Numbered from the stretch's first letter, positions 1 to 8,872 are shown. The stretch is DNA of 64,000 bases from Fictibacillus arsenicus (GCF_001642935.1 NZ_CP016761.1:620001-684000), one strand, 5' to 3'. A program made the numbers and translations. The notes: generated by a model from the sequence alone, not told the origin.

Positions 1-46
1 CATATATTAACAAGTAAATTATTTTATTTAGCATATCTAAAATGAA

Positions 47-76
47 TTGACATAGTTATTAGAATAGTGTTAAGAT
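47..76 (+). promoter_or_regulatory. Sigma-A type promoter for the bmrCD leader
   Basis: A perfect TTGACA box at 47-52 is followed after 18 bases by TAAGAT at 71-76. It lies about 45 bases ahead of the leader peptide start, which fits a transcript that begins near position 83. The spacing and the match to the consensus are seen directly; activity is inferred. Confidence 0.55.
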
Positions 77-121
77 TACCAAAGTTACAAACTACAAAAT
101 TATGGAAAGGATGGTTGTGTC

Positions 122-220
122 ATGGTGAAAGAAATGATTGTTTCTCAATTAACGGTCTGTATTGCAATGGGCAAAGACTCTACAATTTCATATCATGGCC
201 TGCCGGAAGAGTTGTATTAG
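122..220 (+). CDS. Leader peptide of the bmrCD attenuator (BmrB-like)
   Basis: This is a 32-residue open frame starting MVKEMIVSQL and ending GLPEELY, preceded by an AAAGGATGG ribosome binding site about 9 bases upstream. It follows a good promoter and is followed by two intrinsic terminators before the transporter genes. In B. subtilis the BmrC/BmrD exporter is controlled by ribosome-mediated attenuation through the leader peptide BmrB; position and layout here match that arrangement. The peptide itself has no domain. The stretch 197-203, inside its last codons, can pair with the 5' arm of the first terminator. The function is inferred from this architecture, not from sequence identity to BmrB, which I cannot measure. 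Confidence 0.6.
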   Translation: MVKEMIVSQLTVCIAMGKDSTISYHGLPEELY

Positions 221-264
221 GATTCCTTTCTCTTAGTTTTGTCCGATCTCTATACATATTCAAT

Positions 265-299
265 ACGCAGGTCACTCCAGTCGTGACGTGTGTTTTTTT
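265..299 (+). terminator. Attenuator terminator 1
   Basis: The arm ACGCAGGTCAC at 265-275 pairs with GTGACGTGTGT at 283-293, with one G-G mismatch and one G-U pair, around a 7-base loop. A run of T follows at 293-299. It sits between the leader peptide and bmrC. Confidence 0.65.
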
Positions 300-308
300 A
301 TGGTTATT

Positions 309-340
309 AAAGCATATCGCCTTCGAGTGGTATGCTTTTT
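309..340 (+). terminator. Attenuator terminator 2
   Basis: AAAGCATA at 309-316 pairs perfectly with TATGCTTT at 331-338. The stem is extended inward by C-G and G-U pairs and closed by a TTCG loop, then a T run follows. It is the second of two tandem terminators ahead of bmrC, so reading into the exporter genes requires both to be bypassed. Confidence 0.7.
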
Positions 341-436
341 TATTTTCATTTGCACGAAGAGGCTGCTCTTCTTTTGCAATATATAAAAAGGCTGTTCTCT
401 GAAAAGATTGTTGCTTTTGCTCTTTTTTCCATTCAC

Positions 437-650
437 TTCATTGACAAGTTGATTGGAGAGCAAGGTGTGAGACTCCTACGGGATCAGCGTGCCAGCTACC
501 TGAGTATTCTTCTCGTAAGGCATGCGACGAGGAAGCCCGCTTCAGCAGAATTTTCTCGCAGACGCAGGAGCAGTACTTTCGTGGCTCACCGCACGCCCCG
601 TGGAAAGCGAGCAACCAGGAGCGGAAATCAACCACTTTCAAGAGCAACAA
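437..650 (+). repeat. Dispersed palindromic intergenic element, copy A (long form)
   Basis: The copy begins TTGACAAGTTGATTGGAG, contains the GGCTCACCGCACGCCCCG block and ends GCGGAAATCAACC. Its ends GTTGAT and ATCAAC are inverted repeats. It carries the extra middle segment (CGTGCCAGC to GACGCAGGAGC) also seen in copies B and G. It lies between the attenuator terminators and bmrC, so it would be part of the read-through mRNA. Apparent open frames crossing it are repeat shadows. The rest of 651-808 shows only the bmrC ribosome binding site. Confidence 0.85.
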
Positions 651-808
651 AGTTTTACGGAAACAGCCCATAAAAATCTGGAGGTAAAGGAAATGGAAAA
701 TGGAGTGTTAATGGTGTGGCTAGAACGCAAGGATCATACACTTTTTGGGTAGCTCAGTTTTTACAAATTGTTTAATAGAAGACAGCGAGATAGAGAGGAG
801 AGAACGAT

Positions 809-2566
809 ATGTTTTCGGTTTTAGGGAAGTTAGCCTGGTTTTTTAAGAGGCATTGGATACGGTATACGGTGGCGGTTGTTCTGTTAACCGGTGTTGGAAT
901 TATTGAGATTATTCCTCCTAAACTAATAGGAAATACAATAGATTCCATTCATATGGGTACGATCACTAGAGAAGATATGATGAAAACTCTTGGAATTTTT
1001 GTGGCAGTACTGGTATCGATGTATATCACGATGTACATCTGGATGTACCAGCTTTTTGGAGGCGCTTTTATTATAGAACGAACGATGCGTTCAAGATTCA
1101 TGCGTCACTTATTAAAAATGACTCCTACATTTTTTGAGAAAAATAGAACAGGAGATTTGATGGCACGTGCGACAAACGATTTAAAAGCCATCTCAATGAC
1201 TGCAGGATTCGGAATTTTAACACTCGTTGATTCGAGTCTTTTCATGCTTACGATCTTGTTTGTAATGGGATTTATGATCAGCTGGAAATTGACGTTTGCA
1301 GCTCTTATTCCGCTGCCGGTTATTGCATTTATTATTAAAAAGTACGGTAAAAAAGTGCATCAGCGTTTTACGGTTGCACAGGATGCTTTTGGTGAAATGA
1401 ACGATTCGGTTCTGGAAAGTATTCAAGGAGTCCGTGTTATCCGTGCTTATGTACAGGAAGAAGCGGATGTAGAACGCTTCAATAAAGTAACCGAAGACGT
1501 TTTTGAAAAGAACCTTGCTGTTTCAAGGATCGATGCTCTTTTTGAGCCAACCATTAAGATTCTTGTAGGGATGAGCTATTTGATCGGATTAGGTTATGGA
1601 GCATACATGGTTTTTCATAATACGATTACCCTTGGAGAACTTGTTACCTTCAACGTCTATCTAGGTATGCTTATCTGGCCGATGATTGCAGTGGGTGAAT
1701 TGATCAATGTTATGGAACGCGGAAGTGCTTCACTCGATCGGGTAAATGAAACGCTGGCATATGAAGCAGATGTTAAAAATCGTGAGGATCTTGTTCCTTT
1801 ATCAGATCCGGGAACGATTAAATTTGAGGATGTCACGTTCCGATATCCTTCATCAGAGTCTCATAACTTAAAAGATATTAATGTTACGGTTAAGAAAGGT
1901 GAAACACTCGGAATAGTAGGACGTACCGGAAGCGGTAAGACAACATTGCTTAAGCAATTGCTGAGAGAATATCCTGTTGGTGAAGGGAGAATCAGCTTCT
2001 CTGGTGTTGACATTGAAGATATCGCCTTAGAGGATCTTCAAGGCTGGATCGGGTATGTACCGCAGGATGCGATTCTATTTTCTAAAACCGTACAGGAAAA
2101 CATATTGTTCGGTAATAGTTTAGCAGATACGGATAAACTGAACCATGTTATGGAGATGGCATCATTTAAAAATGATGTTGAGTATCTCCCTGAAGGCTTA
2201 AATACCCTTGTTGGAGAAAAAGGTGTAGCTTTATCAGGCGGACAGAAACAGCGTGTTTCTATCGCCCGTGCGTTATGTGTTGATCCTGAAATATTAATTC
2301 TCGATGATGCGCTTTCTGCAGTTGATGCAAAAACAGAGACGGCTATTATAGGAAATATTCGTAAAGAACGTGCGGGTAAAACGACATTTATTACAACGCA
2401 CAGATTATCTGCAGTTGAACACGCAGACTGGATCATCGTCATTGATGACGGAATGATCGTGGATGAAGGCAGACACGAGGATTTGATTGCACGAGATGGC
2501 TGGTATAAAGAGCAGCATGAACGCCAGCAAATCGAACAAAACTTAAATGATAATAAGGCGGTGTAG
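809..2566 (+). CDS. bmrC: Multidrug ABC exporter subunit BmrC (YheI)
   Basis: This 585-residue half-transporter has an N-terminal membrane domain of six predicted helices (about residues 15-310) and a C-terminal ATPase domain. Visible motifs are Walker A GRTGSGKTT at 371-379, signature LSGGQ at 475, Walker B ILILDD at 495-500 and the switch His at 531. Position 500 is Asp instead of the catalytic Glu, as known for B. subtilis BmrC, so this subunit supplies the degenerate Walker B of the heterodimer. It pairs with BmrD, whose gene begins 2 bases after its stop. The family exports drugs across the plasma membrane. The start is chosen for the GAGAGGAGAG site upstream. Expression is probably controlled by the leader peptide and two terminators upstream. 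Confidence 0.92.
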   Translation: MFSVLGKLAWFFKRHWIRYTVAVVLLTGVGIIEIIPPKLIGNTIDSIHMGTITREDMMKTLGIFVAVLVSMYITMYIWMYQLFGGAFIIERTMRSRFMRHLLKMTPTFFEKNRTGDLMARATNDLKAISMTAGFGILTLVDSSLFMLTILFVMGFMISWKLTFAALIPLPVIAFIIKKYGKKVHQRFTVAQDAFGEMNDSVLESIQGVRVIRAYVQEEADVERFNKVTEDVFEKNLAVSRIDALFEPTIKILVGMSYLIGLGYGAYMVFHNTITLGELVTFNVYLGMLIWPMIAVGELINVMERGSASLDRVNETLAYEADVKNREDLVPLSDPGTIKFEDVTFRYPSSESHNLKDINVTVKKGETLGIVGRTGSGKTTLLKQLLREYPVGEGRISFSGVDIEDIALEDLQGWIGYVPQDAILFSKTVQENILFGNSLADTDKLNHVMEMASFKNDVEYLPEGLNTLVGEKGVALSGGQKQRVSIARALCVDPEILILDDALSAVDAKTETAIIGNIRKERAGKTTFITTHRLSAVEHADWIIVIDDGMIVDEGRHEDLIARDGWYKEQHERQQIEQNLNDNKAV

Positions 2567-2568
2567 CC

Positions 2569-4599
2569 ATGAACGTTGGAAAGCGCCTGTTTCAATACGC
2601 ACTTCAATATAAAAAGAACTTCATTCTAGGATTGCTCATGCTGACTGTTGCAATAGCAGCTGAACTGACTGGACCATTTATCGCTAAAACAATGATTGAC
2701 GATCATATTCTTGGTATTGAAAAACCATGGTATCAGGTGAGTGAAGAAGAAAAAGCGGCAGTGAAGTACGATGGAAACTGGTATAAACGAAGTGATCATT
2801 TTGATCAGGGAGAAAATAAAGGAAAAGAAATACGGGTTGTACAGGTGAAACGTGATTATTTTGTAATTGATCAGCCTGTTTCAATTACCGGTGAACGATC
2901 AGCTGAAAATGGAGAAGTGACGATTTCTTATAAAGGAAAATCTGAAACTTACCTGGCGGATAAGCTGAGTCTAGGGGAAACATTCTCTTTCTATGAACCT
3001 GAAATTGCAGGGATCATGAAGCTTATGATGATCTATTTAGGGTTGCTTATATTCGCAGCATTCTTTCAGTATGGTCAGCGCTATATGCTGCAGCGATCAT
3101 CAAACTTGGTTATCAAAAAAATTCGCCAGGACGTATTTGCTCACGTACAGCGAGTAGCGATCACGTATTTTGATAATCAGCCAGCAGGTAAAATCGTTTC
3201 TCGCATAACAAACGATACTGAAGCGATAAAAGAACTTTTTATAAACGTACTTGCGAACTTCTTTACGGGAATCATCTATCTGACAGGTATCTTTACAGCA
3301 TTGTTCTTGCTGGATGTTAAGCTTGCAACGATCTGTTTGATTCTAGTACCGATACTGGTAGTTTGGATTAAGATTTACCGCAAGTTTGCATCAAAGTATA
3401 ATCATAAAATCCGTTCTACACTCAGTGATATAAATGGAATGATAAATGAGTCAATAAACGGTATGACTATCATTCAGGCATTTAAGAGACAGAGGGAAAC
3501 AACGGAAGAGTTTGAGACAATGAATAAAGAATACTTCACGTTTCAAAACAAACTGTTAAGTCTGAATGCCATGACAGGACACAATCTAGTATTATTCCTG
3601 AAAAACCTTGCATTCATGGCCTTTATTTGGCACTTTGGAGGTCAGGCACTTGGTGTGGGATCAGCTATTTCAATAGGGGTTCTTTATGCTTTTGTAGATT
3701 ATTTGAACCGAATGTTCCACCCCGTTACAGGGATGGTGAATCAGCTTGCTCAACTAGAACAGGCACTCGTTTCCGCTGAGAGGGTTTTTGTATTAATGGA
3801 TGAACCAGGTCAGACGGTTACGGAGAACGAAATCGCTCGTTATAAAGGAAATGTAGAATTCAAGGACGTTACTTTCAGCTATGTGGATGGAGAACCTGTG
3901 CTGAAAAATATTAACTTTGAAGCAAATCAAGGTGAAACAGTAGCACTTGTTGGCCATACCGGCTCTGGAAAGAGTTCAATCATGAACTTGCTTTTCCGTT
4001 TTTATGACATTAAGCAGGGCAAAATTATGATTGACGGCAAGGATATCATGGAACTGTCAAAACAAGAAATGCGTCAGCATATGGGGATTGTTCTTCAAGA
4101 TCCTTTCTTGTTTACAGGAACGATCGCATCTAACGTTAGCCTTGATAATCCCGAAATTACGAGGGAACAAGTAGAAAAAGCATTAACTGATGTTGGGGCA
4201 ATGCCTTTTATTAATAACCTTCCAAAAGGGTTGGATGAACCGGTTATTGAGAAGGGAAGTACGCTTTCTTCAGGACAGCGACAGCTGATCTCATTTGCTA
4301 GAGCACTTGCATATAATCCGGCGATTTTAATACTGGATGAAGCAACAGCAAGTATTGATACTGAAACAGAAGCTGTCATTCAGGAGGCACTTGATGTATT
4401 GAAGCGGGGAAGAACTACGTTCATTATTGCTCACCGCCTTTCAACGATTAAGAGTGCAGACCAGATCCTCGTTCTAGACCGCGGTGTAATTGTGGAACGC
4501 GGAAATCATGATGAACTGATGGAGCAAAAAGGACGATACTTCCAAATGTATCAGCTTCAGCAAGGAAAGACAGAAAAACGTGCTGAAAAAACAGCTTAA
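2569..4599 (+). CDS. bmrD: Multidrug ABC exporter subunit BmrD (YheH)
   Basis: This 676-residue half-transporter is the catalytic partner of BmrC. Walker A GHTGSGKSS lies near 462, Walker B ILILDE near 586-591 with the normal catalytic Glu at 591, and the signature reads LSSGQ near 566 instead of LSGGQ. The weak signature faces the degenerate Walker B of BmrC, so both defects fall in the same composite ATP site, as expected for asymmetric heterodimers. Between the first two membrane helices (about residues 50-150) there is a charged, beta-rich insert, matching the extracellular domain described for BmrD. The gene is translationally close to bmrC (2-base gap) and ends before an array of short repeats and a strong terminator. 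Confidence 0.92.
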   Translation: MNVGKRLFQYALQYKKNFILGLLMLTVAIAAELTGPFIAKTMIDDHILGIEKPWYQVSEEEKAAVKYDGNWYKRSDHFDQGENKGKEIRVVQVKRDYFVIDQPVSITGERSAENGEVTISYKGKSETYLADKLSLGETFSFYEPEIAGIMKLMMIYLGLLIFAAFFQYGQRYMLQRSSNLVIKKIRQDVFAHVQRVAITYFDNQPAGKIVSRITNDTEAIKELFINVLANFFTGIIYLTGIFTALFLLDVKLATICLILVPILVVWIKIYRKFASKYNHKIRSTLSDINGMINESINGMTIIQAFKRQRETTEEFETMNKEYFTFQNKLLSLNAMTGHNLVLFLKNLAFMAFIWHFGGQALGVGSAISIGVLYAFVDYLNRMFHPVTGMVNQLAQLEQALVSAERVFVLMDEPGQTVTENEIARYKGNVEFKDVTFSYVDGEPVLKNINFEANQGETVALVGHTGSGKSSIMNLLFRFYDIKQGKIMIDGKDIMELSKQEMRQHMGIVLQDPFLFTGTIASNVSLDNPEITREQVEKALTDVGAMPFINNLPKGLDEPVIEKGSTLSSGQRQLISFARALAYNPAILILDEATASIDTETEAVIQEALDVLKRGRTTFIIAHRLSTIKSADQILVLDRGVIVERGNHDELMEQKGRYFQMYQLQQGKTEKRAEKTA

Positions 4600-4630
4600 T
4601 TGCTCTGTAGATATGGTAAATAGATTTTTT

Positions 4631-4740
4631 TGAGCGCAGATAAGGTGATTTTGAGCGAAACGGGATGGATTTTGAGCGTAGCTCGAGCAGTTTGAGCGTA
4701 ACTAGCCGTATTCTGAGCGTAAACAGCCATTCTTGGGCGA
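4631..4740 (+). repeat. 20-21 bp tandem array, core TTGAGCG
   Basis: The word TGAGCG (last unit TGGGCG) begins at 4631, 4652, 4673, 4693, 4714 and 4734, so the period is 20-21 bases. The remaining bases of each unit are not conserved. The array lies between the bmrD stop and its terminator, hence inside the 3' untranslated region. Confidence 0.75.
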
Positions 4741-4775
4741 ACGTGTAATAAATAAAAGAACACGTACCGTAAATT
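4735..4775 (+). repeat. Array tail element, copy 1 (hairpin)
   Basis: The stretch GGGCGAACGTGTAATA followed by AAGAACACGTACCGTAAA recurs almost unchanged at 27939-27977. ACGTGT and ACACGT inside it can form a 6 bp hairpin. In both places it is fused to the end of a 21 bp array. Confidence 0.6.
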
Positions 4776-4778
4776 ACA

Positions 4779-4820
4779 AAAAAGAGCTGATTCAACCGAG
4801 GTTGAGCCAGCTCTTTTTCT
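4779..4820. terminator. Terminator shared by bmrD and the facing lipoprotein gene
   Basis: AAAGAGCTG at 4781-4789 pairs with CAGCTCTTT at 4809-4817, and inside it TCAACC pairs with GGTTGA. A-rich and T-rich flanks on the two sides allow termination in both directions. Confidence 0.8.
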
Positions 4821-4824
4821 TGTA

Positions 4825-4977
4825 TTAATTTTCTTCTTTATTCTTTTCATCCATTTCATCGTTTTGTTCGCCGTCATCTACACCGTTATCCTGATCGACG
4901 CCATCACCGCAAGCAGTTAATCCACCTAATGTTAACATCGCTGCCAAAGTACCGGCTGCCCATCTTTTTTTCCACAT
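4825..4977 (-). CDS. Small acidic lipoprotein
   Basis: A 50-residue protein begins MWKKRWAAGTLAAML and has the lipobox LTAC, so Cys23 would be the lipidated residue after signal cleavage. The mature part is short and very acidic (many Asp and Glu) with no known domain. A GAGGAG site lies 8 bases before the ATG. It converges on bmrD and shares its terminator. This may be a small membrane-anchored peptide of unknown role; similar short acidic lipoproteins are common in Bacillaceae. It falls below the usual 60-residue cut-off and is easily missed. Confidence 0.7.
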   Translation of the reverse strand: MWKKRWAAGTLAAMLTLGGLTACGDGVDQDNGVDDGEQNDEMDEKNKEEN

Positions 4978-5150
4978 GTGAACCACTCCTCGTTTCATTA
5001 TTTTTAATAATAGTTATTTTTGCTTACTTGAAGATACCCTTTTTGTTGTCGATAAAACATAGTAGTGACAAAATGTGATAAAAGTCACATCGATTCGCTA
5101 AATTTTGGATTAGATTAAATAAGTGATTATAAAGGAAGAAGGAAAAGACA

Positions 5151-6470
5151 ATGGCTTCGATCTTGAGCATCTTAACTAAAAAAGCTGAAAAAAACTCTGT
5201 GCTGAATTTATCAAATGATTTTATTAATGAAGTGAAAATTAACGTACCGTCAGACAGTGAGTGGCAGAAGCAATTAAACATGATTTCTCTTACACTGGAA
5301 GATCTGTCTCTTATCAGGTCGCTAAAGCCCTTAATTTCAGAAAACATTGAGGAAATTGTGGATCAGTTTTATAAAAATATTGAACACGTTCCAGGTCTTC
5401 TGCAAATTATTCAAAAACACAGTTCAGTCAACCGTTTGAAAGTTACACTGATCAAACATATTCAAGAAATGTTTGATGGTGTCATTGATGATATATATAT
5501 AGACCAAAGAAGAGTAATTGCCCACATTCACTTTAAAATAGGATTACAGCCTAAATGGTATATTTGTTCTTTTCAAGATATGCTGCTTTCGATTCTTTCA
5601 ATTTTAGATAAGAACATTGAGAGTAAAACTGAATATCAGCGTGCGGTCAAAGTAGTCACGAAAATCTTGAATTTCGAACAGCAGATTGTTTTAGAAGCTT
5701 TTGAATTTGAACAGATTAAAGAAAGAACACGTCACGAGGAACAGAAACAGCAGATCACCCAATCTGTGGGCAATTCAGTAGAAGAGCTGGCAAGCATCTC
5801 AGAGGAAACAAGTGCTGCATTGCAAGAACTCACGTCTAAAGCAGACGAAGTTGTTGTTTTCGCAAAGGATACAGCTGAATCAGCGGGAGAAGTTTCAAAG
5901 AATTCACTAGCAGGTAAAAATAAACTCGAAGAGCACCAGCAGATGATCAATAAAGTAAAAGAGTAGTCTGAACAGATTTCTGCAGAGCTCGTAAACCTTG
6001 AACAGGCAACCGTTAAAATCAATGATGTGGTTGATATTGTAACAGCTATTGCTGAACAAACGAACCTTCTTTCACTGAATGCCGCAATTGAAGCGGCGAG
6101 AGCTGGAGAAGCAGGTAAAGGGTTCTCGGTTGTTGCTCATGAAGTCAGAAAATTAGCTGAACAGACTAAAACTTCAGTGTCTGGTGTATCAGATCTTGTG
6201 AAAAATACTCATAAAAGGATTGAGGCTGTCTCGGAATCTGTAGCAAGCATCCATCACTTCATTAATGACAGTGTTTCTGAAGCTACGGAGATAACGGATT
6301 TCTTTAATGCGATTTTATCAAAAATGGATGAAAGCACGGAGAGAAGCGGGAAACTTGAAAATGAAGTTGAATTAATGGCAGAAGTAGTAGAAGAACTCAG
6401 CCATGCAGTAGGACAAATCGCTATTTCTGCTGACTCACTTTCAGATGTAACAAGAAGCATGCAAGACTAA
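5151..6470 (+). pseudogene. hemAT: Haem-based aerotaxis transducer HemAT with in-frame amber stop
   Basis: The full frame would give 439 residues, close to the usual length of about 432. Residues 1-180 are a globin-coupled sensor: Tyr74 in the DQFYKN segment and His127 in the HIHFKIGL segment match the distal Tyr and proximal haem His of B. subtilis HemAT (same 53-residue spacing). The C-terminal half is a methyl-accepting signalling domain with the hairpin tip [21 protein letters not shown] single TAG at 5964-5966 (codon 272) splits the two. Frame, codon use and protein similarity continue on both sides, so this is one point change, most simply CAG to TAG. The downstream GTG at 6027 has no ribosome binding site. 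It is probably a recent pseudogene, a sequencing error, or a gene read through at low level. Confidence 0.85.
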
Positions 6471-6476
6471 AAAAAG

Positions 6477-6525
6477 AGGGGCTGCCAAAAGTAAGTTACC
6501 TTACTTTTGGGACAGCCCTAATTTT
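6477..6525. terminator. Strong bidirectional terminator (GGGGCTG family)
   Basis: GGGGCTGCCAAAAGTAAG pairs with CTTACTTTTGGGACAGCCC around a short loop, with A-rich sequence before and TAATTTTTAT after. It serves hemAT and the facing gene, whose stop codon lies in the stem. A close relative is at 51659-51711. Confidence 0.8.
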
Positions 6526-6853
6526 TATTTACTACATATTGAGCTCTGTTTGTTTCAAAGGATACGATATCCGAATCAAGTCTTATGTCCGTTATTCCGT
6601 CAATTGGGATTTCGTATGTTATTGCAGGAAGTTCTACTTGACTGCCTTCTTCAGCTGCATAAGCTGTTCCGTGTAAAAACAATATGTGGTCTCCTAGATA
6701 TTCATCTTCTGCATCTCGCTGTTCGAATGTTGCCTTCTGAAGGGAAATCCTTATTTGATCAATATCTCCTGTTTCTTCCTTGCGTATTGAAATTTGATTT
6801 CCAGCCCAGCCGTTAATTACATCTTTAAGTTCAATTATTTTAGTATCAGACAT
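6518..6853 (-). CDS. Hypothetical protein, 111 residues
   Basis: I do not recognise this protein. It begins MSDTKIIELKDVING and is mixed alpha/beta, acidic, without signal peptide or membrane segment, so it is probably cytoplasmic. The ATG at 6853 is preferred over an upstream GTG at 6862 because the GAGGTG ribosome binding site overlaps that GTG and is well placed for the ATG. The stop codon lies inside the terminator shared with hemAT. It stands alone between two terminators. Confidence 0.6.
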   Translation of the reverse strand: MSDTKIIELKDVINGWAGNQISIRKEETGDIDQIRISLQKATFEQRDAEDEYLGDHILFLHGTAYAAEEGSQVELPAITYEIPIDGITDIRLDSDIVSFETNRAQYVVNKN

Positions 6854-6905
6854 TGTTTTCACCTCATTATCAATTTTCCCGTAATCCGTAATCTTAAACC
6901 GAAGA

Positions 6906-6930
6906 AAAAGCCCCTTTTAAAAGAGGCTTT
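6906..6930 (-). terminator. Terminator of the GDYXXLXY/DUF2157 operon
   Basis: AAAGCCCCTTTT pairs with AAAAGAGGCTTT with one G-U pair. On the minus strand the T-rich run follows the stem, directly after the stop of the 6934 gene. Confidence 0.7.
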
Positions 6931-6933
6931 GAA

Positions 6934-7455
6934 TCAACGAGGCTTTATATCTGTAATCTTAAATGTTCCCCAAGGTGCGACTCTTACTGTAACAACCATG
7001 TCGCTTGCTTGCTGCTCTAAAGTTTTCCCGGTATTTTCCTCTACATAATACCGTTCTATTCCATAATTGATCTGCATCTGTTCAGAAGTATCTCCCCATA
7101 TTCTTTCAGCCTGCCCTTTTAATATAACCTGATGATCTTTTACTTCAGGTTTATCAGGATATACACTTTGAACTTCATAATAACCTTCTTTATTTTCTTC
7201 TAGCACAACAAATGCGGTACGCTGTCTGCTTGCTAATAAGTGTGTTTCGCCTTTCCATTTAGAAACAGGAACATTGCTGATATCAAAACGAAGAGTAACA
7301 TAATCGCCGTATAATATATCTCTAGGATCTACGGGAACGGTTTTTATTTTGATATCTTTGCCAAAATAATCGATGCTGTAGTAGCTTCCGGCGATAAATA
7401 GTAAAAATAAAACTTGAAGTATAGCCGCTATGATCCAGCCTCTTTTTTTATTCAT
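6934..7455 (-). CDS. GDYXXLXY family membrane-anchored protein
   Basis: The 173-residue protein has one N-terminal membrane helix (about residues 7-25) and an extracytoplasmic part with the signature GDYVTLRF that names the family. The ATG at 7455 is used because GGAGGGC lies just before it. The first bases overlap the last 8 bases of the DUF2157 gene upstream, so the two are translationally coupled. GDYXXLXY proteins are typically encoded next to DUF2157 proteins, as here; the biochemical role of the pair is not established. Confidence 0.8.
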   Translation of the reverse strand: MNKKRGWIIAAILQVLFLLFIAGSYYSIDYFGKDIKIKTVPVDPRDILYGDYVTLRFDISNVPVSKWKGETHLLASRQRTAFVVLEENKEGYYEVQSVYPDKPEVKDHQVILKGQAERIWGDTSEQMQINYGIERYYVEENTGKTLEQQASDMVVTVRVAPWGTFKITDIKPR

Positions 7456-8686
7456 GATGCGGCCCTCCATTTTTCAGAATTCGCTTTTTCTTGCGCTGAA
7501 GGAAACCATTAAGCATAAATAACAGAATACCGCCGATTAAGAAAAACATTGATTTCGGCATGAAGGCCCATGCAAGGTTAAAGTACCCCATTAAACATAC
7601 AAGCAAGAACAGAACGATTCCAAAATTAATTTGCGAGCGATTTTCGTTCCTGTACCCCTCTGCCAGCATGAAACCAGAGTATGCAAACATAACAACTAGA
7701 TACAAAAGACCAGTCAGCAGTGGATCTGCCACTTTCGCTAAATAGAAATAGGGAACGAAGATGATTAATTCCCATGAAGGCAGATAAATGCTTTCTTTTC
7801 TTTTTCCGAGAATTGCTAAGGCAAAAATAGCGATCAAAGCAGGCAGGTAAAACGCAGGGTTCGGAAATTCAAAATCTGATAAAAATTCATTTGTGAGCGT
7901 GAAATACAAACCGTACGCAAAAGCAAATCCGATTAAAGACCCCATCCGTTTAAACGATTGTTTAAATAACGATTTATTAATCCACATGCCAGCTGTATAT
8001 AGAGCAAACCCGAACAAGAAGAACCATAGCAGGTTTAGATCTTCAATAATAACTAACAAGAATGCTTGAATACTTAATCCGATTGTAAAAAGCCAGGTTT
8101 CCAATGTTCTTGGGTATAAAAAAACAAAACCTCCAATACTAATCAAAAAGATAACAAAAAGAAAATAACTAAAGTTATTAAATTCCCCCATGCTGTACAA
8201 CTGTCCGCCTATTGTTAATACAGCTAAAAGAAAGAAATACAGCTTGTGTCTGTCTCGAAATAAATAGAATACGGCGGGTAAGCTCCAAAACACAAAAAGC
8301 CTTGCATCTGTGGCAGTCAGGTGAAAAGTTTGACCTAACAAAATAATACTTGCTCCAAAGGTCACGATTCCAAGAAGATTAAGCGATGTTCCCAGAGTTT
8401 CATTCCCTTTTTTAAGATATTTATCACCGGCTGCATAGAAACTGATCATGATTATTACTAAAAGACCCAGCCTTGCTAAGGGAGGGATGTCACCCCAATT
8501 TGATGCAATAAACGATAAAATACCGATTGCGATTAATATGCTTGCTAAAACAGGTAAAATCCCAGTAGATTTTTTCATTTCTTTTGAATCTGGATAACGG
8601 GCAACGATTAAATCAAGCTGGTCAGATGTAATAATTTTTTCTTCTACCCATTTTTGTCCTTCTTGTTTCATCCATTTTTGGTTCAT
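7448..8686 (-). CDS. DUF2157 domain membrane protein
   Basis: The 412-residue protein has a soluble N-terminal DUF2157 segment (about residues 1-65, starting MNQKWMKQEGQKWVEEK) and then about ten or eleven hydrophobic helices. It is an integral membrane protein of unknown function. The start has a GAGGTGGGG site upstream. It is the first gene of a two-gene operon with the GDYXXLXY protein, which overlaps its 3' end by 8 bases. About 190 bases upstream are free and probably hold the promoter. Confidence 0.8.
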   Translation of the reverse strand: MNQKWMKQEGQKWVEEKIITSDQLDLIVARYPDSKEMKKSTGILPVLASILIAIGILSFIASNWGDIPPLARLGLLVIIMISFYAAGDKYLKKGNETLGTSLNLLGIVTFGASIILLGQTFHLTATDARLFVFWSLPAVFYLFRDRHKLYFFLLAVLTIGGQLYSMGEFNNFSYFLFVIFLISIGGFVFLYPRTLETWLFTIGLSIQAFLLVIIEDLNLLWFFLFGFALYTAGMWINKSLFKQSFKRMGSLIGFAFAYGLYFTLTNEFLSDFEFPNPAFYLPALIAIFALAILGKRKESIYLPSWELIIFVPYFYLAKVADPLLTGLLYLVVMFAYSGFMLAEGYRNENRSQINFGIVLFLLVCLMGYFNLAWAFMPKSMFFLIGGILLFMLNGFLQRKKKRILKNGGPHHE

Positions 8687-8844
8687 CTTATCCCCACCTC
8701 ACCAAAAGTATATGTAAGCATTTATGGATTCAGATTAGAAAATTAAAAGTTCTCTATAAGTGTAATATTACACTAAGGCAATTTGGCTATCAAGAAACAA
8801 AATTGGGATTTAATTCGAACTATTTATTGTCGATATAAAATTTT

Positions 8845-8872
8845 AGGAACAGCCTAAAAGTCGGCTGTTCCT
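8845..8872 (-). terminator. Terminator of the SDR gene
   Basis: AGGAACAGCC at 8845-8854 pairs perfectly with GGCTGTTCCT at 8863-8872. On the minus strand it is followed by a T-rich run and lies 8 bases after the stop at 8881. Confidence 0.75.

Noticed and set aside
67-402. 111-residue plus-strand open frame over the bmrCD leader
   Set aside because: It crosses the leader peptide and both terminators and has no ribosome binding site; the 32-residue frame in another phase is better supported.
5964-5966. Recoding of TAG in hemAT (for example pyrrolysine)
   Set aside because: The same window has TAG, TAA and TGA interruptions and TAG is used as a normal stop; no recoding element is visible.
6027-6470. 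Separate gene for a 147-residue chemotaxis signalling protein
   Set aside because: Same frame as the globin part, no ribosome binding site at the GTG; it is the second half of the interrupted hemAT.
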